This document shows positions 14,210 to 20,544 of a stretch of DNA of 30,429 nucleotides, piece after piece (position 1 is the stretch's first letter; each line of letters opens with the position of its first letter). The notes under the pieces were generated by a model that worked only from the letters and a program-made list of their open reading frames with translations, had not been told where the DNA came from and searched no databases. The stretch spans positions 1 to 30,429 of IMG/VR virus record IMGVR_UViG_3300028607_002748, one strand, 5' to 3'. The DNA comes from a virus. The position numbers and the translations under genes are program-made.

Positions 14210-14410
14210 TCAACGATTTAACGCCCTCTTTTTAAGGGTCTGCCATTTTTGCCATTCTGAAATGATATTGCCCTCTGAAGTAACCTTTCCACTTATTGTG
14301 GTGGGAGGGTTGGCGATAATACTCTCCAAAGATTCTCCCGCTTCAAGACGTGCGTGTATTTTAAAGTCCGCAGCCTTGGGATTAGTCGGCGCTTTATCTC
14401 CGTTGCTCAT
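14210..14410 (-). CDS. Small basic protein in the second DUF5983 operon
   Basis: 66 residues (SNGDKAPTNPKAADFKIHARLEAGESLESIIANPP...WQKWQTLKKRALNR). Basic and probably helical at the end, with no family recognised. It starts nine bases after the DUF5983 stop, with AGAGAGGAAG as ribosome-binding site, so it is co-transcribed. It takes the place that the GIY-YIG nuclease has in the first DUF5983 operon. Confidence 0.75.
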   Translation of the reverse strand: MSNGDKAPTNPKAADFKIHARLEAGESLESIIANPPTTISGKVTSEGNIISEWQKWQTLKKRALNR

Positions 14411-14419
14411 ACTTCCTCT

Positions 14420-14740
14420 CTACCATTCCCAGATTTTTAACCCGTCAATCGTATCTGCGTCTCGGTCGAAATGCACCACCTCAAAGCCGGCACTCAGGAC
14501 TTTCTCGATGTTCTCGATAGTCGACCAGCTAATGCCTTCCTCGCGCAAAGACTCCTTCCATGACTCGGCACGAAGACCGGCACGGATAATCCAGCCATAC
14601 TCAGTACCGTGAATCCAGTTATAGCCACGGTCAGTGATTGGGTCAAAGCTGATTTGAGGCAGTATCTCGGAGTCCGCTTGAGTAACGTGGGCGGTGCTGA
14701 TAACGGCGACTTTGTATGATTCAGTAATATTCAGGCTCAT
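14420..14740 (-). CDS. DUF5983-family protein, second paralogue
   Basis: 106 residues, SLNITESYKVAVISTAHVTQADSEILP ... FDPITDRGYNWIHGTEYGWIIRAGLRAESWKESLREEGIS. It aligns end to end without gaps worth noting with the protein at 10980-11297, including the shared Trp-rich C-terminus (KIWEW / PAWDW). The promoter belongs to the operator-A family with a perfect distal site and a decayed proximal one. Function unknown; the duplication with different downstream partners suggests a modular pair. Confidence 0.8.
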   Translation of the reverse strand: MSLNITESYKVAVISTAHVTQADSEILPQISFDPITDRGYNWIHGTEYGWIIRAGLRAESWKESLREEGISWSTIENIEKVLSAGFEVVHFDRDADTIDGLKIWEW

Positions 14741-14747
14741 GTGTTTT

Positions 14748-14811
14748 CTCTTTGTTGTTTTCTTAATGGTTTTATTATCTCAACTTGCTATAGGCAGAAA
14801 ACAAGTTGTTT
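14748..14811 (-). promoter_or_regulatory. Operator-A promoter of the second DUF5983 gene
   Basis: Distal perfect AAACAA-G-TTGTTT (14799-14811), TTTTCT -35, 16-bp spacer, GATAAT -10 (14774-14779), proximal half-site TTGTTT at 14755-14760. Alignment of the decayed proximal site keeps the 51-bp spacing. The distal site touches the stop codon of the gene upstream. Confidence 0.85.
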
Positions 14812-15038
14812 TAGGCTTTGTTGAACTCTTTCAACCACTCGGCGGCTGCTTCGTGAACCATGCGTCCTTTTGCGATGGTCATCTCCGCCTGTGGCACTGT
14901 GATGTCGTAATCCTCTGCGAACGCAGCGACGGAAAGGTAGTTGTTCATCCAGTCACGGTAAAGTTCAGCGAGGTTCTCTGAGGTTACTTTTTCTGGGTGG
15001 GTCAAGCTGACTGTCAGGTATGTGTTAGAAGGGATCAT
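14811..15038 (-). CDS. Small unknown protein, operator-A regulon
   Basis: 75 residues from ATG 15038, selected for its AAAGGAG ribosome-binding site. Helical and acidic in the middle (NLAELYRDWMNNYLSVAAFAEDYDITVPQAEMTIAKGRMVHEAAAEWLKEF). It resembles a small helix-turn-helix-like phage protein (AEDYDITVPQAEMTIAKGR), but that is only a visual impression. Single gene with a dedicated operator-A promoter; its stop lies at the operator of the next gene. Confidence 0.75.
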   Translation of the reverse strand: MIPSNTYLTVSLTHPEKVTSENLAELYRDWMNNYLSVAAFAEDYDITVPQAEMTIAKGRMVHEAAAEWLKEFNKA

Positions 15039-15040
15039 GC

Positions 15041-15104
15041 TGGGTTCTCCTTTTCTGGTTGGCGTTATTATCACAAACCAGAAAAGGTAGAAAACAAATT
15101 GTTT
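15041..15104 (-). promoter_or_regulatory. Operator-A promoter of the 15038 gene
   Basis: Distal perfect AAACAA-A-TTGTTT (15092-15104), TTTTCT, 16 bp, GATAAT (15067-15072). The proximal position (15041-15053) is decayed to TCCTTT but keeps the 51-bp phase. Only the -35-side operator remains intact. Confidence 0.85.
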
Positions 15105-15111
15105 AAGGTGA

Positions 15112-15726
15112 TTACTTAATGCTGTCCTCGTAGTTTTTTGCGTCTCTGGTTATTCCTACCACTATCAACTTCTCAGGGCCGTTAGCGTAGATGCCCTTAG
15201 CCTTAACCAGCATATATACCTCATCTACAGTGCCGTAAATTTCGTAATAGTCCATAGGGCAGTGGTTCTGTTCTAACCCTGCTTCTGAATTGTACGCTTT
15301 ACAGAAGCCTGGACTTGACTCGAAAGCGGCTTTATCTCTCACGCCAGCGCGAGTCGCCAGAGCCGGGCCATATTTACTTTTCAGCACGTCCTGCACCGTC
15401 TTCATCTTATCCACACTCACATTGACGAAGGAGTACGCAATTTTCCCGTCTAATGTGCTAAAGAAGATGACTAAATCTGCGTCTTTCTCTTCCTTGAGGA
15501 CTTTGCCTACGTATTCTGATGGTGCGTATAGATACTGAGAAAAACGATCCTTGGTATTGACTGGTTTGTCCGTTGCCTTCCCGTCCTGATCAACCATCGT
15601 ATAACCTGCCATGTCCACCTGAGATGGTGTTTTGTTGAGCACCATCTCATATGGTTTAACGGCAACATCATTACAACCTGAAGCCAGAAAAAGTATTGCA
15701 ACGATGCCAATGTTTTTAATTTTCAT
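15112..15726 (-). CDS. Lipoprotein of unknown function
   Basis: 204 residues. KIKNIGIVAILFLASGCNDV is a signal-peptidase-II signal with lipobox LASGC, so the mature protein is lipidated at Cys18 or so. Asn-Asp follow the Cys; Asp at +3 gives only a weak hint of inner-membrane retention. The mature part is alpha/beta (DADLVIFFSTLDGKIAYSFVNVSVDKMKTVQDVLKSKYGPALATR) with two further Cys. It is the third gene after the DUF4942 methylase and a 59-residue gene. Ribosome-binding site AGAGA is weak. Confidence 0.8.
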   Translation of the reverse strand: MKIKNIGIVAILFLASGCNDVAVKPYEMVLNKTPSQVDMAGYTMVDQDGKATDKPVNTKDRFSQYLYAPSEYVGKVLKEEKDADLVIFFSTLDGKIAYSFVNVSVDKMKTVQDVLKSKYGPALATRAGVRDKAAFESSPGFCKAYNSEAGLEQNHCPMDYYEIYGTVDEVYMLVKAKGIYANGPEKLIVVGITRDAKNYEDSIK

Positions 15727-15767
15727 TTCAATCTCTGATTAGTGGATTTTTTACAAGCCGTTTCATT

Positions 15768-15947
15768 CTAAACAATACGAAAGTGAAGATCTTCAATCAG
15801 TAAACCACCGGCCCGCATGAGCGTTCGCTTGCCCATATACTGATTTCTGACTTTATCCCAATCGGGCCAGTCGGTTCGCTCCGTTGACCATACGCCCCGA
15901 TAGTCTGTGTGGATTGCGTTGTACTCCTTCCGCGTTAACTCAATCAT
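15768..15947 (-). CDS. 59-residue protein between methylase and lipoprotein genes
   Basis: Encodes 59 residues beginning MIELTRKEYNAIHTDYRGVW and ending IEDLHFRIV, with RTDWPDWDKVRNQYMGKRTLM between. AGAGG lies six bases before the ATG, which is nine bases after the methylase stop, so it is translated from the methylase message. Aromatic- and charge-rich, soluble; not recognised. The layout suggests an accessory protein of the methylase. Confidence 0.75.
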   Translation of the reverse strand: MIELTRKEYNAIHTDYRGVWSTERTDWPDWDKVRNQYMGKRTLMRAGGLLIEDLHFRIV

Positions 15948-15955
15948 CTGCGCCT

Positions 15956-17629
15956 CTATGCTCTTTTGAAAACGAATACTGCGACTGTGATGCCGGTGTC
16001 CTCAAACTCACCTGAGAACTCACGACCTGATTTAGCGCAAACGAACTCTTTGCCTATCCATTCTTCTGGCTTGTACCCGGCTGGCAGGACTGCCGCCATC
16101 ATCCCATCTTCGCTGAGATGATTTAGCGCCGTGAGCGTGTGCTCTTTTGCTCGACCCTCCGAATACGGCGGATTGATTGCGATCTTGTCGTAGTCATAAG
16201 GCAGCTGCTTCGACCAGTCGATAAAGTCTTTGTTATGAACGTCGTACCCCTTTGCAGACAGGATGTCACAAAACAGTGGCGATATTTCCACGCAGGTCAC
16301 GTTCTCCGGCGTCGCATTGAGGAATGCCAGCAAATCACCACGACCCGCGGATGGTTCCAGCACTCGGTCAGTTGGTGTGCATTTCAGGATCTGCGCGACG
16401 TACTGAGCAATGGATGCCGGTGTTGGGTAGAACTGGTGTGACTTAACCTCTGGAATGAGGCCCATGGACACGATGCTGTCGAATGTTGCGGTTGGCTCAT
16501 ACGGGAACAGCCAACTGCCTCGCTCCTTCACGCCACCGATAAATCTCAGCGTGCGCTCAAGGTCTTCTATTTGAGCCTTTTGCAGTGACGAGTCGGGGAA
16601 GTACCACGTATTGTCTTTACTATGGCGGCGATCGCGAATAACACCTCTGGTTCTTTCAGATACGGTCTTCTGGATGTAACCGAACTCTTTTGGCGCCTTT
16701 GTCGTTGGCGCCTTGCGACATGGAGCTGGAATCGCTGCGGGCATACTGTAGGCCAGCACTTCGTTTAACTTCCACGCGACGTCGGGGTGGATCTCAAAAT
16801 GGGCGTTACCGTTTTTGAAAATCTTCACGCGCAGTAAGTTACCGTCGATGTTCATCCATTCACCGGTTTCACAGTTATGCGTTCTGTATGCGGCTGACAG
16901 TGCCTCGGCGCAGGGATTGATGGTGATAAACTCTTTGTGCGCAAAGAAGTGCAGTAGTACGCGCAGGTCGTCGATGATGTCCGACTTGTGGTAATTAACC
17001 GAGACGCTCCGGTTCCAGAAATCGGTAATGCAGTTCGCGATGATCAGCTTTTCACTGAAGCCGTATGTTTTGTTGGTTTTGTGCGTAGGACTCAGTGCCT
17101 TGAACAAGCCATATACGCGCTCGGCCAGATACTTATGACGGTCATTCAGTAGCGAGATCATCGTCGGGATAACTGTTTCGGCTGTGAACTCTGGCACGCC
17201 AACGAACTCGTCAACGCGGCGCTCAAATCCGCCAAAATCTTTTTTAACGGTCTTCTGGACGCCTAGCGTGAACTGGGTACGCCACTGGTCGCGGCGCTCA
17301 GCTGGCATGATCAGCAGAACGTTTGTCATATCCGTGACCTTCTTCCAGTACTCGGCCCAGATATTCTGTTTCACCCATTCCAGGTCGACTTTGTCCAGCC
17401 AGGCTCTGTTAAAGCGTGTGCGCTCGTCATCTGGCCGGTGGTTCAGTCGCAGCAGGCGGTTAATCATGTTGTGGCGTTCGTCGCCATAAACGAAGTCGTG
17501 AACCTGATGCATGAAGGCGATCTCTTTCTCGCACTCGGCCACAATTTCGTGGATGACGTTCATTTCCTGCCGGTAGTCGATATCAGTGTTTGGGGTGATA
17601 GCGTCAATGATGGAAAGGGCTGTATTCAT
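15956..17629 (-). CDS. DUF4942-type DNA adenine methyltransferase
   Basis: 557 residues from ATG 17629. The C-terminal third is an N6-adenine methylase: SAM-binding motif I LEPSAGRGD at about 424-432 and catalytic NPPY at 486-489. The region before it (INPCAEAL...LLRVKIFKNGNAHFEIHPDVAWKLNEVLA) fits the DUF4942 family found on enterobacterial plasmids and genomic islands. The N-terminal ~250 residues are helical and may read the target. No restriction gene is beside it, so this is an orphan methylase that could protect the replicon from host restriction. It heads a three-gene operon under a perfect operator-A palindrome. Confidence 0.85.
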   Translation of the reverse strand: MNTALSIIDAITPNTDIDYRQEMNVIHEIVAECEKEIAFMHQVHDFVYGDERHNMINRLLRLNHRPDDERTRFNRAWLDKVDLEWVKQNIWAEYWKKVTDMTNVLLIMPAERRDQWRTQFTLGVQKTVKKDFGGFERRVDEFVGVPEFTAETVIPTMISLLNDRHKYLAERVYGLFKALSPTHKTNKTYGFSEKLIIANCITDFWNRSVSVNYHKSDIIDDLRVLLHFFAHKEFITINPCAEALSAAYRTHNCETGEWMNIDGNLLRVKIFKNGNAHFEIHPDVAWKLNEVLAYSMPAAIPAPCRKAPTTKAPKEFGYIQKTVSERTRGVIRDRRHSKDNTWYFPDSSLQKAQIEDLERTLRFIGGVKERGSWLFPYEPTATFDSIVSMGLIPEVKSHQFYPTPASIAQYVAQILKCTPTDRVLEPSAGRGDLLAFLNATPENVTCVEISPLFCDILSAKGYDVHNKDFIDWSKQLPYDYDKIAINPPYSEGRAKEHTLTALNHLSEDGMMAAVLPAGYKPEEWIGKEFVCAKSGREFSGEFEDTGITVAVFVFKRA

Positions 17630-17641
17630 AATTGCACCATT

Positions 17642-17670
17642 AAACAAATTGTTTTCTTGTTGGTGTTATC
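17642..17670 (-). promoter_or_regulatory. Operator-A promoter of the methylase operon
   Basis: Perfect AAACAA-A-TTGTTT (17642-17654) 12 bases before the ATG. GATAAC (17665-17670) is the likely -10, three bases closer to the operator than in the other promoters. Confidence 0.8.
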
Positions 17671-17731
17671 TTCCCAAAGTTGAAAAGGCGTAAAAGCAGC
17701 ATTCACAGGCGTTGCAGCTGATTTAAGGCGT

Positions 17732-17754
17732 AAAAAGGGGGCTTTCGCCCCCTG
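17732..17754 (-). terminator. Rho-independent terminator of the 18342 gene
   Basis: AGGGGGC-TTTC-GCCCCCT stem; leftward it is followed by TTTTTACGCC. Confidence 0.9.
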
Positions 17755-17769
17755 TCGGCAGGTGAGAAA

Positions 17770-18342
17770 TTAGTGGTGTACGTGCTGCGTTTTGTGCGGC
17801 TGTTTGTTCAGGTCGTGGCGATGGGTCAGCTCGCGCATCATGTCTTCAAGACGGCTCTTGGTGTCGTCAAGCTGGTCGGCCATTGCCCCCAGCAGCTGGC
17901 GAACGGCCATCGGATCGTCGCTGTTCAGCTCAGGCATTTTGAACCCAGCCTGGGAAGACATCAGTTTGAAGGCGGCCAGCAACATCGCCAGAGAAGACTT
18001 CAGCCCGGCGATTTCACGATCTTTGCTGGCGTTGGTTTCATCTGCCTTGACTGAATCCGGTGAGCACTTCGGCTTGCTTACCATTTCCAGCGTTGCCTGA
18101 AGTTTGTCGGCGCGTTCTTTCTCTTCCAGATACGCTTCGCCGAAATGACGCGCCAGCATCACAATTTCAATCGGATCATCAATCATGCTTGAGAACTTGA
18201 GAACGCTGAAAAGGCGGTCGATAGGGGAGGCGTCGTCTTCGTGACCAACCACAAGACCCATGATCTCAACCAGTTCGGCCGCACCAACTTTTTTAATCAC
18301 GCTTTCAACTTTGGCATTAGTTTTTTTGCATTTTTCGCACAT
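17770..18342 (-). CDS. Coiled-coil protein with N-terminal CxxC knuckle
   Basis: 190 residues from ATG 18342. CEKCKK at 2-7 is a lone CxxC, perhaps half of a zinc site in a dimer. After it come a helical region (DRLFSVLKFSSMIDDPIEIVMLARHFGEAYLEEKERADKLQATLEMV) and a long C-terminal coiled coil (DQLDDTKSRLEDMMRELTHRH), ending in a His-rich tail. Not recognised; no enzyme motif. Start chosen at MCEKC rather than the ATG nine codons upstream, because AAGGAAAA lies just before it. Single gene, operator-A promoter, strong terminator. Confidence 0.8.
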   Translation of the reverse strand: MCEKCKKTNAKVESVIKKVGAAELVEIMGLVVGHEDDASPIDRLFSVLKFSSMIDDPIEIVMLARHFGEAYLEEKERADKLQATLEMVSKPKCSPDSVKADETNASKDREIAGLKSSLAMLLAAFKLMSSQAGFKMPELNSDDPMAVRQLLGAMADQLDDTKSRLEDMMRELTHRHDLNKQPHKTQHVHH

Positions 18343-18363
18343 GTGTTTTTTCCTTATGTTTTT

Positions 18364-18392
18364 AAACAAGTTGTTTTCTCGATTGCGTTATT
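18364..18392 (-). promoter_or_regulatory. Operator-A promoter of the 18342 gene
   Basis: Perfect AAACAA-G-TTGTTT (18364-18376); AATAAC (18387-18392) is the probable -10. A shorter leader than usual follows. Confidence 0.75.
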
Positions 18393-18450
18393 GTGGCGTG
18401 ACTGAAAAGGTGGGCAAACGCTACGTAAAGGCGGACACCCACACTGACGG

Positions 18451-19266
18451 TTAATGAAGACGTTTGGATTCCTTCATTTCACGTTCGACATGCTCACGAC
18501 ACGGCTCATACTCAATGGCGCTGGCGGTAATTTTCCCGGCAGCAATTAGCTTCACGGCAGCAAAGCAAAGTCCTTTAAAGGTGAACTTGGCCTGGTTGCG
18601 TCCGTTTCCGATGACAACGTTTTTGCCATATCCGCGGTCAATGAAGATCTTGAGGAACTGGCGGTTAACAGTGATGTATTTGCGCTTAACGTACACATCA
18701 CCCAGCGAGTCCATCAGCGCACCCAGAACAGCCCCGGACGTTCCGAGAATGCGACCAGCTTCATTCAGCCCATAAAGCTCATCAGCAGTGCCGCAAATGG
18801 TGTCCATGAGAATGGCTTTTGGTTTTGCGTTAGATAATGCAACGCCTAACGCCTCGTTCTCTTTCTCCAGACGCTCGTTTTCCTCGACCTGGTGTAACAA
18901 ATGAACCAGAGCTTCTTTATAGGTACGTGGAATAGCAGGCGTTCCGCGGTCGGCAAACATGGACTCAAGCTCTCTCCACCGATCAACAAGGCGTGCGGTA
19001 AATTCAGGAGAAAGCTGCGCCACGACAACGATGCTGTCGCGTTTACCCTGTTCGGCTTCGAACAAGTAAAACGTAGCCGGACGCCCGGCAGTGGGCTTTT
19101 CCACCATTGGTGGAAAAGTAATAACGCCGGATTTAGCGAGTCTTTCAATGGTGCGTTTTACGCTGTCATGGCGACTGCCGACCATTTCGGCGATCTCCTG
19201 ACTGGTCATCGATGGTTTGGCGTGTAAGCCTGTAGTGGTGGGAGTGTGTGCGGTTGCCTCAAACAT
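18451..19266 (-). CDS. Rha-family phage regulatory protein / antirepressor
   Basis: 271 residues. The N-terminal ~110 residues match the Rha (pRha) domain: MTSQEIAEMVGSRHDSVKRTIERLAKSGVI, then VVAQLSPEFTARLVDRWRELE. A coiled coil follows (HQVEENERLEKENEALGVAL, about 123-142), then a C-terminal part like the antirepressor KilAC/ANT type (YGLNEAGRILGTS...YVKRKYITVNRQFLKIFIDRGYG). Such proteins relieve or modulate phage repression. GGAGA lies before the ATG. The gene sits behind an operator-A palindrome and a terminator-like leader hairpin, so its own expression appears to be both repressed and attenuated. Confidence 0.85.
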   Translation of the reverse strand: MFEATAHTPTTTGLHAKPSMTSQEIAEMVGSRHDSVKRTIERLAKSGVITFPPMVEKPTAGRPATFYLFEAEQGKRDSIVVVAQLSPEFTARLVDRWRELESMFADRGTPAIPRTYKEALVHLLHQVEENERLEKENEALGVALSNAKPKAILMDTICGTADELYGLNEAGRILGTSGAVLGALMDSLGDVYVKRKYITVNRQFLKIFIDRGYGKNVVIGNGRNQAKFTFKGLCFAAVKLIAAGKITASAIEYEPCREHVEREMKESKRLH

Positions 19267-19284
19267 ACATTCTCCATTCAGTGT

Positions 19285-19312
19285 AAAAAGGGCCGTCAGT
19301 GGCCCTTGTTGT
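19285..19312 (-). terminator. Terminator-like hairpin in the leader of the antirepressor gene
   Basis: AAGGGCC-ACTGAC-GGCCCTT followed by TTTAC, between the operator and the start codon on the gene strand. It may end the gene at 19375 or attenuate the antirepressor. The sequence after it, ACACTGAATGGA, recurs in the leader of the 20067 gene. Confidence 0.75.
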
Positions 19313-19335
19313 TAACTCTCATTGGTTAATTGGCT

Positions 19336-19348
19336 AAACAATTTGTTT
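19336..19348 (-). promoter_or_regulatory. Operator-A site upstream of the antirepressor gene
   Basis: Perfect AAACAA-T-TTGTTT, the last copy of the family in the window. TTGTTT inside it can be a -35 with AGTTAA about 18 bp downstream as -10. Confidence 0.75.
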
Positions 19349-19374
19349 TAACAGTGCCGAAAATGGATTCGGCA

Positions 19375-19563
19375 TCAAAAGACCCCGAGAATGCTGCCCA
19401 CCGGAACAACGAAAATTCCCACGACACGCGCAAGTGTCATTCCGGCATCAAACTGAAGATCACCACCGTTCACGAGTTTCACCAGATTCATGATCCAGCC
19501 ACCAAGTAGAAAAATGGCGAGGCCAACAATCATCGCGGTGACTTTCCGGAAGGTCCATTTCAT
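19375..19563 (-). CDS. Small inner-membrane protein
   Basis: 62 residues with two hydrophobic segments: AMIVGLAIFLLGGWIMNLVKLV (about 10-31) and VVGIFVVPVGSILGVF at the C-terminus. Basic start (KWTFRKVT) suggests an N-in topology. Its ATG overlaps the TGA of the gene at 19560-19811 (ATGA), so it is translationally coupled. Not recognised. A small holin-like or membrane-exclusion role is conceivable from size and topology only. Confidence 0.7.
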   Translation of the reverse strand: MKWTFRKVTAMIVGLAIFLLGGWIMNLVKLVNGGDLQFDAGMTLARVVGIFVVPVGSILGVF

Positions 19564-19811
19564 GCAATAGCCTCAGTCACAGCAGAAGGAAGATCCGGAG
19601 TTGCAGGTCGAGTTGGAATCGTGTCCAACAGCATCCCATCCAGAGAGACAGGAGGTCGTTCTGGCAGGGGTGTTGTCTGCAAGGTTGTGGTGGAAGTAGT
19701 TGTGTCCGGTATCAACAGACTCTGACCGGCTGGTACGGCTACCGCTGCCAGGGTTGCTATAATTACTCCGTAGGCCATTGGCTTCAGTCGATTTCGTTGA
19801 AAATTTTCCAT
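19560..19811 (-). CDS. Membrane-anchored Thr/Pro-rich protein
   Basis: 83 residues starting MENFQRNRLKPMAYGVI, with AAGGA eight bases upstream. Basic N-terminus, one hydrophobic segment (YGVIIATLAAVAVPAGQSLL, about 14-33), then a Thr/Pro-rich low-complexity outer part. It looks like a single-pass membrane protein with a periplasmic tail. It lies entirely within the second half of the 164-codon frame 19573-20067 in another phase, and its last bases overlap the next gene. Confidence 0.65.
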   Translation of the reverse strand: MENFQRNRLKPMAYGVIIATLAAVAVPAGQSLLIPDTTTSTTTLQTTPLPERPPVSLDGMLLDTIPTRPATPDLPSAVTEAIA

Positions 19812-20067
19812 GAGAACTGTCCTTGTGCGTCTGGGATTCACGCAACACACGAGAGGCGACGGAATCACGCACCTTCTCCATGCCTACTGTCGCACCCAGA
19901 TTTGCTATGGCGGTAGCTTGCGCATCAATGCGCTTCTCCAGCTCAAACACTCGTTCTTCCAGTTCCGCAAGGCGTGCAGAAACACGACCGCTAAACAGCT
20001 CGGTCAGAACCAGGCGAATTGAACGGGGACGTTTATTGAAAGAAGTGAAAGGCGTTTGACGTGCCAT
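19573..20067 (-). CDS. Coiled-coil protein; second half overlaps another gene
   Basis: 164 codons from ATG 20067. Residues 1-85 look genuine: a basic start (FNKRPRSIRLVLTELFSGR) and a heptad coiled coil (RLAELEERVFELEKRIDAQATAIANLGATVG). Residues 86-164 are Ser/Asn/Thr/Cys-rich and look like the off-frame reading of the membrane gene at 19560-19811. Either the two genes truly overlap by 239 bp, or a frameshift near 19815 removed the original stop or fused frame. Leader contains a GC-rich hairpin (about 20097-20118) and the ACACTGAATGGA sequence shared with the antirepressor gene. Confidence 0.6.
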   Translation of the reverse strand: MARQTPFTSFNKRPRSIRLVLTELFSGRVSARLAELEERVFELEKRIDAQATAIANLGATVGMEKVRDSVASRVLRESQTHKDSSHGKFSTKSTEANGLRSNYSNPGSGSRTSRSESVDTGHNYFHHNLADNTPARTTSCLSGWDAVGHDSNSTCNSGSSFCCD

Positions 20068-20096
20068 TTGGATTCCATTCAGTGTCAGAAAGAGTT

Positions 20097-20122
20097 GCGG
20101 CTGGCCAAGCCAGCCGCCTTTT
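20097..20122. terminator. GC-rich hairpin upstream of the 20067 gene
   Basis: GCGGCTGGC-CAA-GCCAGCCGC, nine perfect pairs, followed rightward by CTTTT. It may stop rightward transcription or lie in the leader of the leftward gene. Confidence 0.65.
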
Positions 20123-20191
20123 GGCGTTCCATCCTGGAACAGTACCTAACCGGTACTTCGTCATCCTGACGAACGGTAAGATACCTGATTT

Positions 20192-20223
20192 AAAATGATA
20201 GGTAAATACTTACCTATCATTTT
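20192..20223. promoter_or_regulatory. Strong family-B operator, 32-bp palindrome
   Basis: AAAATGATAGGTAA-ATAC-TTACCTATCATTTT: 15 of 16 base pairs complement. A looser GGTAAGATACC lies 20 bp to the left (20175-20185). It sits between the broken gene at 20210-20335 (whose stop is inside the palindrome) and the 20067 gene, where it can control leftward transcription. Confidence 0.75.
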
Positions 20224-20335
20224 GTGACAAAAATCCAATATCACGCTTGTGAGGCATATCAGCTGCGGAGTAGACGGCGATCTTCGACAGGCGGTCACAC
20301 ATTAAGTCGGCTTTGAGCGAGAAGCGGAAGTTCAC
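20210..20335 (-). pseudogene. 3' remnant of an interrupted gene
   Basis: A short minus-strand frame reading NFRFSLKADLMCDRLSKIAV (from a GTG at 20335) and continuing YSAADMPHKRDIGFLSQNDR to a TAA. Composition and codon use resemble the surrounding core genes, not the AT-rich TIR gene. In-frame the sequence opens only about 15 codons further upstream before a stop at ~20357, with no ribosome-binding site. It appears to be the tail of a gene whose 5' part was lost when the AT-rich cargo arrived. A real 41-residue gene is less likely. Confidence 0.5.
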
Positions 20336-20507
20336 GATAGCTTTTAATGCTGATTAAGGCTTCACTAGTATCGCGGATGTGAGTGAATTAGTGCTGATCA
20401 GCCTTTTAGTTAGGCTCTTAGTCAGCAGTAAAGCCGAGGTGTATGTTAGTTATGAGAAACTATCCAAAATAAGGCATCATGAGACTTTTAAGCAATTTAG
20501 GATTAAA
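20336..20507. other. AT-rich spacer at the cargo edge
   Basis: No gene seen. Composition shifts from about even to AT-rich. Contains two similar GCTGAT.A.GCCTT-type stretches at about 20350 and 20393 but no clear terminal repeats or target-site duplication. Confidence 0.4.
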
Positions 20508-20535
20508 GAAGATGCTTATCTGGATAAGCATCTTC
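20508..20535 (-). terminator. Hairpin terminator after the TIR gene
   Basis: GAAGATGCTTATC-TG-GATAAGCATCTTC, 13 perfect pairs with a two-base loop, ten bases past the TIR-gene stop. The leftward T tract is modest (TTTAATCC). Confidence 0.75.
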
Positions 20536-20544
20536 ATATCTTTC

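Noticed and set aside
5272-19266. Operator-A palindrome as a transposon or MITE end
   Set aside because: The copies keep a fixed position relative to -10 sequences and start codons, with no flanking target duplications, so a regulatory role explains them better.
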